NCBI GenBank assembly: GCA_000016765.1
Contig: CP000699.1
Location: 3,745,001 to 3,809,000, forward strand
From: Rhizorhabdus wittichii RW1
GTDB lineage: Bacteria > Pseudomonadota > Alphaproteobacteria > Sphingomonadales > Sphingomonadaceae
Direction: 5' to 3'
DNA length: 64,000 bases
Position numbers and translations under genes: made by a program. The first letter of the stretch is position 1; each line of letters begins with the position of its first letter. Below the pieces are notes generated by a model that saw only the letters and a program-made list of their open reading frames with translations, did not search any database and was not told where the DNA came from. Positions 1 through 7,833 of the stretch are shown piece by piece.

Positions 1-661
1 CGACATCGGCGCGCGCTTCGAGGGCGTCGACCGCGGCGCCGGCCCAGCGCTCGGTGTCGGGGATCGCGGGCAGGCCATTGAGGCGCAGCGCCTCGCCGAC
101 GCCCGGCTGGTCGACCGCGAGCACCGAGATGCCCCGCCTGGCGAAGGTGTCGCCGATCGACAGGGCGATCATCTCCTTGACGCTGTCGAGGCCGTTGCAG
201 AACACCATGGTCGGGCGCGGCCCTTCGCCCTCGCCGGGAATGAACAGGCCGGGGAAGCTCGATCCCTCGAACGGGATGTCGATCCGCTCCCAGCCGAGCC
301 CGGAGGCGTCGATCGCGCGCTGCATCGTGTCGAGCATGGTGCGGTACATCCGCTTGCGGGGCTCATAGTCGCGCGCCTGCATGCGTTCGGCGGTCATGTA
401 ATAGGCGGTCGCGCGCCGGTACTTCTCGCCGGCGCTCAGCGCGTTCCCCGCCGCCTCGCACTCCTCGCCCAGCTCCACCAGCCGGTCCGCCATCCGGCCC
501 CAGCTGTCGAAGAAGGCGGCGGTTCCCTTGTCGGCGCCTTCGCGCGCGATCTCGCGCACCTCGTCATTGGCCTTGTCGATCTCGCCCATCGCCGCGCCCA
601 TGCACAGGCAGATGTTGACGCTCAGGTTCCAGACGTAATTTCCGGGAAATGGTTCGTACAT
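1..661 (-). CDS. alpha/beta hydrolase, FrsA / dihydropseudooxynicotine hydrolase-like (partial, 3' end off window)
   Basis: The reading frame is open from the left window edge to about 664, so only the N-terminal 220 residues are visible. The protein begins MYEPFPGNYVWN and has an alpha-helical cap of about 130 residues. The alpha/beta fold follows, with strands around TMVFCNGLDSVKE and ISVLAVDQPGVGE, an arrangement like the FrsA/2,6-dihydropseudooxynicotine hydrolase group, some of which hydrolyse C-C bonds. The nucleophile elbow lies off the window. Two ATGs are adjacent (664 and 661); AAGGAAG sits 1 nt before the first and 4 nt before the second, so I prefer 661. It is the last visible gene of the catabolic operon, 10 nt after a Rieske oxygenase. 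Inference: a hydrolase acting on a ring-cleavage product or an ester. The family is fairly sure, the substrate unknown. Confidence 0.75.
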   Translation of the reverse strand, partial: MYEPFPGNYVWNLSVNICLCMGAAMGEIDKANDEVREIAREGADKGTAAFFDSWGRMADRLVELGEECEAAGNALSAGEKYRRATAYYMTAERMQARDYEPRKRMYRTMLDTMQRAIDASGLGWERIDIPFEGSSFPGLFIPGEGEGPRPTMVFCNGLDSVKEMIALSIGDTFARRGISVLAVDQPGVGEALRLNGLPAIPDTERWAGAAVDALEARADV

Positions 662-671
662 CATGCTTCCT

Positions 672-1709
672 TCAGGCGGGTTCGGATCGGTGTGCTGCCT
701 CGTCCGCGACGAGCCGGGCGTGGATGCGGCGGGCGCGAGTCGAGCCGTTGTCGATGGCGAGCAGCGCGGGCCTGAGGTCGAACAGGTCGGCCTCGCCCAG
801 CGCCCGTTGCTGCGCCTCGATCATCGGCTTGTCCTCCTGTTCGAAGGCGATGCGCAGGCCCGCCGCCATCGCGGCGTTGTAGGCGGGGTCGTCGGTGCGG
901 TAGTTGCGCGAGTTGCAGTAGAAATAATGCGTCGTCGTCGCCGTCTCCGGGGTCATGACGTGCGCGTTCCAGGTGTCGATCCCCTCCGCGCGCGGCCGGC
1001 CCATCGGCGTCGCCCCGGTGCGCAGGATCATCACCCCGTCCGGGTGCCACAGCACCTCGGTCCACATGTCCGTGTCGATCAGCGGATCGGGCATTTCGGG
1101 GCGGAAGATCGGGATCGCCGGCTCGCCGCTCGCCAGCCACTGGACGAACACCGCGTCGCCGCGCTCCTCGACATGCGCGCGGGTCCGGGTGATCGATCCG
1201 CCGCCCAGTGTCGCGGGGTGCAGATAGTCGGCGTGCGACAGGTCGAGGATATTGTCCTCGAGCAGCTTGTGGCCGGCCGCCGTGTGCATATAGCCCTTGC
1301 TGAACGCATGCTCGCCCGCCCGGTCGACGAAGCCCATGTCGGGAATGTCGGCGGGGTCGGCGCGATCGGGGTCGCCGGTCCACACCCACAGGATGCGGTG
1401 CCGCTCGACGCACGGATAGGTGCGGATCGCCAGCGCGCTCGTGATCGCGCCGTGCGGGTTGTCGGTGCAGCGGCCCGATACGCCGTCGAACGCCAGCCCG
1501 TGATAGCCGCAGCGGACGGTCGCGCCGTCGGTCCGCCCCATGTGCAGCGGGGCGAGGCGGTGCGGGCAGCGGTCGGCGACGGCGAACAGCGACGCCCCGT
1601 CGCGCCAGAACAGGATCGCCTCGCCGGCGATCGTCCGCGCGAGCGGCGCGCCCTCGGCCAGCTCGTCGGCCCAACCCGCGACATACCAGCAGTTCCGGAG
1701 GAAGCTCAT
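672..1709 (-). CDS. Rieske [2Fe-2S] aromatic ring oxygenase alpha subunit (VanA-like), copy 1
   Basis: A 345-residue non-heme iron oxygenase of the vanillate O-demethylase (VanA) type, expected to demethylate or hydroxylate an aromatic acid in the cytoplasm with electrons from a separate reductase. The Rieske cluster ligands are C48-x-H50 (CPHRLAPLHMG) and C67-x2-H70 (CGYHGL). The mononuclear iron site is N153, D156, H159 and H164 in DNILDLSHADYLHP. The frame extends 11 codons further upstream, but that would overlap the preceding gene. ATG at 1709 starts the family-typical MSFLRNCWYVAGW and has an AAGAGGG-like site upstream. It is 22 nt after the cyclase gene. No reductase partner (VanB or ferredoxin) is present in the window. 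Confidence 0.88.
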   Translation of the reverse strand: MSFLRNCWYVAGWADELAEGAPLARTIAGEAILFWRDGASLFAVADRCPHRLAPLHMGRTDGATVRCGYHGLAFDGVSGRCTDNPHGAITSALAIRTYPCVERHRILWVWTGDPDRADPADIPDMGFVDRAGEHAFSKGYMHTAAGHKLLEDNILDLSHADYLHPATLGGGSITRTRAHVEERGDAVFVQWLASGEPAIPIFRPEMPDPLIDTDMWTEVLWHPDGVMILRTGATPMGRPRAEGIDTWNAHVMTPETATTTHYFYCNSRNYRTDDPAYNAAMAAGLRIAFEQEDKPMIEAQQRALGEADLFDLRPALLAIDNGSTRARRIHARLVADEAAHRSEPA

Positions 1710-1731
1710 GGCAGGCCCTCTTTCCCGTGGA

Positions 1732-2520
1732 TCATGCGCCATCTCGATCCTCGATGATCGCCACGGCGCGCGTCCACCCGGCGGAGGCGGCGCGGATCTT
1801 CATCGGGAAGCAGGCGATGGTGAAGCCGGTGGCGGGAAGCGCCTCCAGGTTATGGAGCTTCTCCAGGTGGCAATAGCCGATGTCGCGGCCGGCCTTGTGC
1901 CCTTCCCAGATCAGCCCGGCATTGCCGGTCGCGAGATATTTCTCGCGGGTGTGGACGAACGGCGCGTCCCAGCTCCAGCCGTCGGTGCCGGTCAGCCGCA
2001 CTCCGCGTTCGAGCAGGTAGATGGTCGCCTCATAGCCCATGCCGCAGCCGGCGGTGACATAGTCGTTCCGGCCGTAGCGCTGCCCGGCCGCCGTGTTGAC
2101 GACGACGATCTCAAGCGGCGACAGCCGGTGGCCGATCCGCTCCAGCTCGGCCTCGACGTCGGCCGCCGTCACCACATAGCCGTCCTCGAAATGGCGGAAG
2201 TCGAGCTTGACGCCCGGCTGGAAGCACCAGTCGAGCGGCACCTCGTCGATGGTGATCGCGCGCTCGCCTTTGTTCATCGTCGAGGCGAAATGATAGGGCG
2301 CGTCGAGATGGGTGCCGTTGTGGGTGATCAGCTCGATCTTCTCGATCGCCCAGGCCTCCCCGTCGGGCAGGTCCTCGGGCGCGAGGCCGGGGAAGAAGCC
2401 GGCCAGCTCGGGCACCGACATCTTGTGGTCGATATAGTCGATCTTCGGCCGGAACGGCGGCGGATCGGAGATCACGTCGTTTTCGAGATAGATGGAGAGG
2501 TCGATGATCCGTCGCGCCAT
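1732..2520 (-). CDS. cyclase family protein / kynurenine formamidase-like metal hydrolase
   Basis: A 262-residue protein starting MARRIIDLSIYLENDV. It carries the cyclase/KynB-type metal-binding signature HNGTHLDAPYHF (H67, H71, D73, H77). Family members hydrolyse amides, lactones or esters, or act as dehydratases, in the cytoplasm. ATG at 2520 is chosen because it lies 2 nt after the stop of the BKACE gene and begins the conserved N-terminus; the longer open frame runs back into that gene. Its place between a BKACE enzyme and a Rieske oxygenase suggests it opens a lactone or processes an acyl intermediate of the same pathway. That role is inference. Confidence 0.82.
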   Translation of the reverse strand: MARRIIDLSIYLENDVISDPPPFRPKIDYIDHKMSVPELAGFFPGLAPEDLPDGEAWAIEKIELITHNGTHLDAPYHFASTMNKGERAITIDEVPLDWCFQPGVKLDFRHFEDGYVVTAADVEAELERIGHRLSPLEIVVVNTAAGQRYGRNDYVTAGCGMGYEATIYLLERGVRLTGTDGWSWDAPFVHTREKYLATGNAGLIWEGHKAGRDIGYCHLEKLHNLEALPATGFTIACFPMKIRAASAGWTRAVAIIEDRDGA

Positions 2521-2522
2521 GG

Positions 2523-3449
2523 TCAGAACTCCACCCGATCGCCGCCCTTGAGGCCGAGCATCTCGCGCGCCTCGGCCGGGGTGGCGGGCTCGTGCCCCAT
2601 CTCGGCCAGGATGCGCCTGATCTTCTCGACCTGCTGGGCATTGGAGACGGCGAGCACGCCGCGCTCGATGAACAGGCTGTCCTCCAGCCCGACGCGGACA
2701 TGCCCGCCGAGCAGCGCGGCCTGGGTCAGGAACGGCATCTGGTGCCGGCCGGCGGCGAGCACCGACCATTGATAGGCGTCCTTGCCGAACAGCCGGTCGC
2801 AGGTCTGCTTCATGAACATCAGGTTGTCGAGGTCGGCGCCGATCCCGCCGAGGATGCCGAACACCATCTGCACGAAGAAGCCCGGCTTGATCAGTCCGCG
2901 GTCGAGGAAATGGGCGAGGTTGTAGAGATGGCCCACATCATAGCATTCGTGCTCGAAACGGGTGCCCGCGTCCGACAGCGTCTCCAGGATATAGGCGATG
3001 TCGCGGAAGGTGTTGCGGAAGATATAGTCGTCCGAATTGCGGACATAGCCCTCCTCCCAGTCGTGCTTCCACGACGATATGCGCCGCGCGGCCGGGAAGA
3101 AGGCGAAGTTGATCGATCCCATGTTGAGCGAGCAGAGCTCGGGCTTGAACCGCGCCGCCGCCGCCAGCCGCTCGGCCACCGTCATCGTGATCGCGCCGCC
3201 GGTGGTGATGTTGACGACCGCGTCGGTCGCCTGGCGGATGACCGGCAGGAAGCGGCCATAGACGTCGGGATCTCCGGTCGGCCGGCCGTCCTCGGGCATG
3301 CGGGCGTGGAGGTGGAGGATCGCTGCGCCCGCCTCGGCCGCGGCGATCGACTGGTCCGCGATCTGCTCGGGCGTGATCGGCAGCGCGTCCGACATGGTCG
3401 GGACATGCGCGCTTCCCGTCACCGCGCAGGATATGATGATCTTCGCCAT
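2523..3449 (-). CDS. BKACE family beta-keto acid cleavage enzyme (DUF849)
   Basis: A 308-residue TIM-barrel protein of the DUF849 / 3-keto-5-aminohexanoate cleavage enzyme (Kce) family. These Zn-dependent enzymes condense a beta-keto acid with acetyl-CoA and split it into acetoacetate and a new CoA ester. The zinc pair H46/H48 sits in AAILHLHAR exactly at the Kce positions, and the conserved acidic residue is in VRVGLEDSLF (E256). The start overlaps the stop of the upstream Rieske gene by one base (TAATG), indicating translational coupling. BKACE enzymes are known for diverse substrates; its presence in an oxygenase operon implies that the pathway makes a beta-keto acid. Family sure, substrate unknown. 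Confidence 0.88.
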   Translation of the reverse strand: MAKIIISCAVTGSAHVPTMSDALPITPEQIADQSIAAAEAGAAILHLHARMPEDGRPTGDPDVYGRFLPVIRQATDAVVNITTGGAITMTVAERLAAAARFKPELCSLNMGSINFAFFPAARRISSWKHDWEEGYVRNSDDYIFRNTFRDIAYILETLSDAGTRFEHECYDVGHLYNLAHFLDRGLIKPGFFVQMVFGILGGIGADLDNLMFMKQTCDRLFGKDAYQWSVLAAGRHQMPFLTQAALLGGHVRVGLEDSLFIERGVLAVSNAQQVEKIRRILAEMGHEPATPAEAREMLGLKGGDRVEF

Positions 3450-4477
3450 TAGCCGACCGCCTGTTCTTCCTTGATGAGTTTGCGAAGGATGCGCCGCGCG
3501 CGCACCGCGCCGGCGTCGCCCTCCAGGATCACGGGATGCATCTCCCAGAAATCCTCGCCGCCGATCGCGTCGTGCTGGGCCATGATCATCGGCTTGTCCT
3601 GATGCTCGAAGGCAAGCTGGAAGCCCTGGTCGAGCGCGGCGTGGAGCTGGTCGTCGTCGCGGCGGAAGTCGCGCGCGTTCGACCAGAAATAATGGGTGCT
3701 GTCGTCGGTCTCGGGCGTCATCAGATGCGCGCCCGGCGCTTCCCGGCCGATCCGCTCCGGCTGGCCCGCGCCGGTCACGCCGACGACCAGCTGCATGTTG
3801 CCGGGCGGATACCAGGTGACGTCGAGCCAGCGGTCGACCGGCTTGCCCTCGGTCTCGTAGAGCAGCTCCAATGCGGTCGGCAGGATCTCGTCGCGGGTCA
3901 GCCGGTTGGAATGGACGACGTTTCCTGCCTGCTTCACCTCGATCTCGGCGCGGCGGACCGCCTCGCTTCCCAGCAGGCCCTTGTGCAGGAACTCGATATG
4001 ACCGAGGTCCATGATGTTGTCGGCCATATATTCGTAATTGGCCGGGGTGTGCATGTAGCCGCGGTTGATCGCGAAGCGCTCGGGATCGAGCCCGACCAGG
4101 TCGGGGATCGCCGACGGATCGGCCTTGTCCGGATCGCCCATCCAGATCCACGCCAGCAGGTGCCGCACCACCACGGGATAGGTCTGGACCCTGGCGTTGG
4201 CCGGAATCTGTCCGCTGCCGTGCGGGTTGGACAGGCATCGCCCGTCCAGGCCGAAGCGGAGGCCGTGATAGGCGCATTCGATCGCATCGCCCGTGCGGGT
4301 GCCGATGCTGAGCGGCGCGAAGCGATGCGGGCAGCGGTTGCGGAGCGCGCGCACTTCGCCCTCGCCGTCGCGCGCCAGCAATATGTCCTCGTTCAGGATG
4401 CGACGGTGGAAGGTCCCTTCGGCGGGGATCTCGTCGTCCCACGCGGCGACATACCAGCAGTTGCGGAGGAAGGGCAT
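3449..4477 (-). CDS. Rieske [2Fe-2S] aromatic ring oxygenase alpha subunit (VanA-like), copy 2
   Basis: A 342-residue paralogue of the Rieske oxygenase at 672-1709; both start with (M)xFLRNCWYVA. Rieske ligands are C49-x-H51 (CPHRFAPLSIG) and C68-x2-H71 (CAYHGL). Mononuclear iron ligands are N154, D157, H160 and H165 in DNIMDLGHIEFLH. The two copies clearly differ in the substrate-binding C-terminal half, so they are probably not redundant. It lies 10 nt after the FAD monooxygenase gene and is coupled to the BKACE gene by a one-base overlap. No dedicated reductase is visible. Confidence 0.88.
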   Translation of the reverse strand: MPFLRNCWYVAAWDDEIPAEGTFHRRILNEDILLARDGEGEVRALRNRCPHRFAPLSIGTRTGDAIECAYHGLRFGLDGRCLSNPHGSGQIPANARVQTYPVVVRHLLAWIWMGDPDKADPSAIPDLVGLDPERFAINRGYMHTPANYEYMADNIMDLGHIEFLHKGLLGSEAVRRAEIEVKQAGNVVHSNRLTRDEILPTALELLYETEGKPVDRWLDVTWYPPGNMQLVVGVTGAGQPERIGREAPGAHLMTPETDDSTHYFWSNARDFRRDDDQLHAALDQGFQLAFEHQDKPMIMAQHDAIGGEDFWEMHPVILEGDAGAVRARRILRKLIKEEQAVG

Positions 4478-4487
4478 GTCCGTCTCC

Positions 4488-5627
4488 TCAATAGTCCGCC
4501 ATCAGGGCGTGCGTCGCACGATGCAGCAAGCCGCCCTGGTCCGCATCGGGATTGTCGATGCCGCGCCATTCCTCCAGCTCCCACGCCGCGAGCTGGTCGC
4601 AGGTGTCGACGACATATTTCACGCGGTCGAAGCGGCGGCGCATGAACGCCGACAGCGCGGCGTCGAGCGATCCGTCCCCGCCCAGCAGCTCGCCGAGCAG
4701 CACGGCATCCTCGATCGCCATCGCGGCCCCCTGGGCCAGGTGCGGCGTGGTCGAATGGGCGGCGTCGCCGGCGATCAGGATGTGGCCCTTGTGCCACGGA
4801 TCGTCGGCCAGCAGGGTGAGCATCGGACGATAGACCACGCCCGCCGGATCGGTGATCAGCTGCGACAGCCGCTCGATCGGCCCGCCATAGCCCTTCAGGC
4901 GCGACCGCATCTCCTCGGCGGCGGTCGGCCCGTCATACCAGCGGCTGTCGGCCTCGGCCGTGACGACGAACATGTACATCAGCGTCGGCGACATCGGCAC
5001 CAGTCCGATCTTGGTGTCGGGCCCGAAGAACACCTTGCCGGTATCCATGTCGGCCGGCCGTTCGAAATTGTAGCGCCAGACGCCCTGGCCGTTGAAGCGC
5101 GGCCTGTAGGCGTCGCCGAACAGCATCCGGCGGGTTTCCGAGAACAGCCCGTCATAGCCGAGGACGAGGTCGTAGCGGCGGACCTCGCCATCGCTGAAGG
5201 TCGCGTCGACGCCCTCGCCGTCGTCGTGCAGCGCGGTCGCGGTCGTGCCCAGCCGGATATCGGCGCCGACCTCGCTGGCGCCCCGGATCAGGACCTCGTG
5301 GAGCTTCGGCCGGGTGATCCCGTTATTGGGCGGCAGGTGCGGCGCGGCGCTGTTGTCGCCGGGCGGATCGATCAGGACATTGCCCTGCGCGTCATGGATG
5401 CGCCAGCCGCCGAACGGGCCGCCATGATCGAGGCATGGCTGCGCCAGCCCGATCCGGTCGAGCGCGCGCAGCGCGTTGTTCGGCTGGATGATGCCGACGC
5501 CATAGACCGTCCATCGCGGCTCGCGCTCGATCAGGTCGACGGCGATGCCCTGTTGCCGCAGCGCGCGCGCCGCGACCAGCCCGCCGATCCCGCCGCCGAT
5601 GATCAGCGCCTTCGCAATGACGGTCAT
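4488..5627 (-). CDS. FAD-dependent aromatic monooxygenase (salicylate/6-hydroxynicotinate hydroxylase-like)
   Basis: A 379-residue class A flavoprotein hydroxylase that would use NAD(P)H and oxygen to hydroxylate an aromatic ring. The N-terminal Rossmann motif is IGGGIGGLVAARALRQQG followed by the acidic ribose ligand (DLIERE). The DG motif appears as VLGYDGLFSETRR, and the second FAD motif is IAGDAAHSTTPHLAQGA. Its start overlaps the stop of the upstream dioxygenase gene by four bases (ATGA), so the two are co-translated. A hydroxylase feeding a catechol-type substrate to an extradiol dioxygenase is the classical order of such pathways. Confidence 0.87.
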   Translation of the reverse strand: MTVIAKALIIGGGIGGLVAARALRQQGIAVDLIEREPRWTVYGVGIIQPNNALRALDRIGLAQPCLDHGGPFGGWRIHDAQGNVLIDPPGDNSAAPHLPPNNGITRPKLHEVLIRGASEVGADIRLGTTATALHDDGEGVDATFSDGEVRRYDLVLGYDGLFSETRRMLFGDAYRPRFNGQGVWRYNFERPADMDTGKVFFGPDTKIGLVPMSPTLMYMFVVTAEADSRWYDGPTAAEEMRSRLKGYGGPIERLSQLITDPAGVVYRPMLTLLADDPWHKGHILIAGDAAHSTTPHLAQGAAMAIEDAVLLGELLGGDGSLDAALSAFMRRRFDRVKYVVDTCDQLAAWELEEWRGIDNPDADQGGLLHRATHALMADY

Positions 5628-6613
5628 TCGCCGTCTCCGCCCACCCGCGGCGCTTCGTCGGTCATGTAGCGGAACTTCCAGGCCGGCGACTGCCGCAGGA
5701 AGGGCGGCAGGTTGTGGACGAAATGCGCGAAGCCGAACAGCGGCTCCTGCCAGTCGCGCGGCACCCAGTTGTCGTCGACATAGTCGGCGTCGGCGCCATA
5801 TTCGGCCTCGCCGCCGGCCGGGCAGGGAAGGTAGTAGAACAGCGCGGAATCGATGCGGTGCCGCCCCAGCCCGAAATGCGAATGGTCCCAGCCCTTGCGC
5901 TCCATATGGTTCGCGCCGGCCATGATCTCGTCGATGTCCTCGACCCCGAAATTGGCGTGGTGGAAGCGCAGCTTGCCGTCCATGTCGGGGAAGGGCGCGC
6001 TGGCGTTGAGCAGCAGCAGGTTGTGGTGGTTGTTGGACCCGTCGCAGCGCAGGTACATGCCGAAGCCGCGCTGGCTGTCCGACAGGCGGAAGCCCAGCCG
6101 GTCGCGCATGAACGCAAAGCCGGCCTCATGGTCGGGCACCGCGAAGACGACGTGGGAGATCACCTTGGGCCGCGCCCGCTCGCGCCATTTGCGATGCTGG
6201 TTGAGCCGGTTGACGCGGCCCGGCGCGTTGACCGGATCGGGCGCGTAGACCACCGGCCTGCGCGTGAAGGGCCGCAAGCCCATCGGCAGGCCGAAGCCCG
6301 TCCGGAAGCGGACCGTGCCGTCGGCGTCGCGCCGCACGTCGCAGTCCGCGAGTCCTTCGGCCAGCGCCTCCAGCGCCTGGGGCGTGTCGACGCCCCAGAT
6401 CACCTCGCGGACGCCGATCCCTTCCATCGTCGTGGCGGGCAGCGCCGGATCGCCGCGGTGGCGGATGACGACGCTCGATCCCTCGTCGAGCCGGAAGCGC
6501 CCGAAACCTTCGGACCGCTCGACCAGCGGCAGCCCGAAATCCTCGAAGAAGCGGATCGCCAGCGCGACGTCGTCCACCCCGTAGACAAGCGACTCGATAC
6601 CCGTGATTGCCAT
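5624..6613 (-). CDS. extradiol ring-cleavage dioxygenase, type I (VOC fold)
   Basis: A 329-residue two-module VOC protein like 2,3-dihydroxybiphenyl 1,2-dioxygenase. The three expected Fe(II) ligands can be placed: a His in VISHVVFAVPD, a His in FHHANFGVEDIDEI and a Glu in GGEAEYGAD. The usual second-shell His is in GRHRIDSALFYYLP. Length and modular order match the family. The gene starts 7 nt before the receptor stop codon in operon order and is coupled to the downstream flavin monooxygenase. Inference: it cleaves a catechol made by that monooxygenase or by the Rieske enzymes. A non-oxygenase VOC enzyme is less likely because the ligand set is complete. Confidence 0.82.
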   Translation of the reverse strand: MAITGIESLVYGVDDVALAIRFFEDFGLPLVERSEGFGRFRLDEGSSVVIRHRGDPALPATTMEGIGVREVIWGVDTPQALEALAEGLADCDVRRDADGTVRFRTGFGLPMGLRPFTRRPVVYAPDPVNAPGRVNRLNQHRKWRERARPKVISHVVFAVPDHEAGFAFMRDRLGFRLSDSQRGFGMYLRCDGSNNHHNLLLLNASAPFPDMDGKLRFHHANFGVEDIDEIMAGANHMERKGWDHSHFGLGRHRIDSALFYYLPCPAGGEAEYGADADYVDDNWVPRDWQEPLFGFAHFVHNLPPFLRQSPAWKFRYMTDEAPRVGGDGE

Positions 6614-6620
6614 GTGATCC

Positions 6621-7805
6621 TCAGAATTTTGCCTTGAAGTCGATGCCGTAGGTGCGTGGGTCGCGCAGATAGGTGAGCCGCGGATATCCCCAGAAATCGG
6701 CCGAGATGAGCTGGTTGGAGACGATCGTCCTGTTGCTCAGGTTGCGGCCCCAGAGCGTCATGCTCCACCAGCGGCCGCTGTCGTAGGTCAGCGACGCGTT
6801 ATAGGTCTCGTAGGACGGCTGGTACGATCCGCGATGCTCGTAGGGATCGAAATACATGTCGCCCGAGAAGAAGGCGTCGCCGCTGATGCTGATCTTGGCG
6901 ATGTCGCCGACCGGGATGTCGTACTGCGCGCCGACCCGCGCGGTATATTTGGCCGATCCGGGCAGGCGGTTGCCGGCCAGCGAGATCGGGCCGGCCGCCG
7001 GGTTGAGCGGATCGGGCGTGGTGAAGCTGTCGAACTTGGCATCGAGCAGGCCCAGCGACGCGTCGATCCGCAGCCGGCTGGTCGGCCGCGCGGTCAGCTC
7101 GACCTCGATGCCCTTGATCGTCGACTTGCCGGCATTCTCCTCGACGGTCTGCGCCTGCACGACGCGGGTCACGACCATGTTGGTGTAGTCGTACCAGAAG
7201 GCGGCGATGTTGGCGGTCAGCCGCCGGTCGAACATCTGCGCCTTGAGGCCGACCTCATAGCTGAGCAGCTTCTCCGGCTCGACGCCCGGGCCGGGCACGC
7301 CGATGGTGAAGCCGCCGCTCTTGAACCCCTTCGAGACGCCGCCATAGACGGTGAGGTTGTCCGACGGCTCGAACTGGAGCGTGGCCTTGGGCGTGAAGGC
7401 GTTGAAGCTCTTTTCGCCGCCGGTCGGGATCGGCACGAACGGCGCGGTGAACACGCCCTCGGACGTCCGCTTCTCATGGCTGTAGCGCGCGCCGAGCACG
7501 AGCTTGAGCCTGGGCACGAATTCCCAGGAGCCGTGGGCGAACACGGCATAGGCCTTGGTGTCGCCGGTGCCGCGCTGGTCGAACTGCGCTGCGGGATCGA
7601 AGAAGATCGGGATGTGGATGAAGCCGTCGACGCTCTCGGTGAAATAATAGCCGCCGAGGATGAAATCCCATCCCGTGCCGTTGGCCAGGAACTGCACCTC
7701 CTCGCTGAACTGGTGCTGCTTCTCGAGCTGGGAGATCGCGCCGATCGACGGGTCGGTGCCGATCAGCTCGTCGAGCGCGGTGAAGCGCGACTTGCGATAG
7801 GCGGC
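6621..7805 (-). pseudogene. TonB-dependent receptor, 3' portion (interrupted)
   Basis: This is the C-terminal 393 residues of an outer-membrane TonB-dependent receptor. The frame runs through repeated beta-strand patterns to a terminal aromatic residue (GIDFKAKF), typical of barrel proteins. Going upstream it stays open past AAYRKSRFTALDEL until it meets foreign sequence with a TAG at about 7820. The missing N-terminal part lies at 10390-11340. Removing the intervening element joins LRSI to AAYRKS in frame and gives a 710-residue receptor. The fragment has no start of its own. Any expression of the downstream catabolic genes must now come from readthrough, from the element, or from an internal promoter. 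Confidence 0.9.
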
Positions 7806-7833
7806 AACGACCGATTCATACTACACCTCCTCT

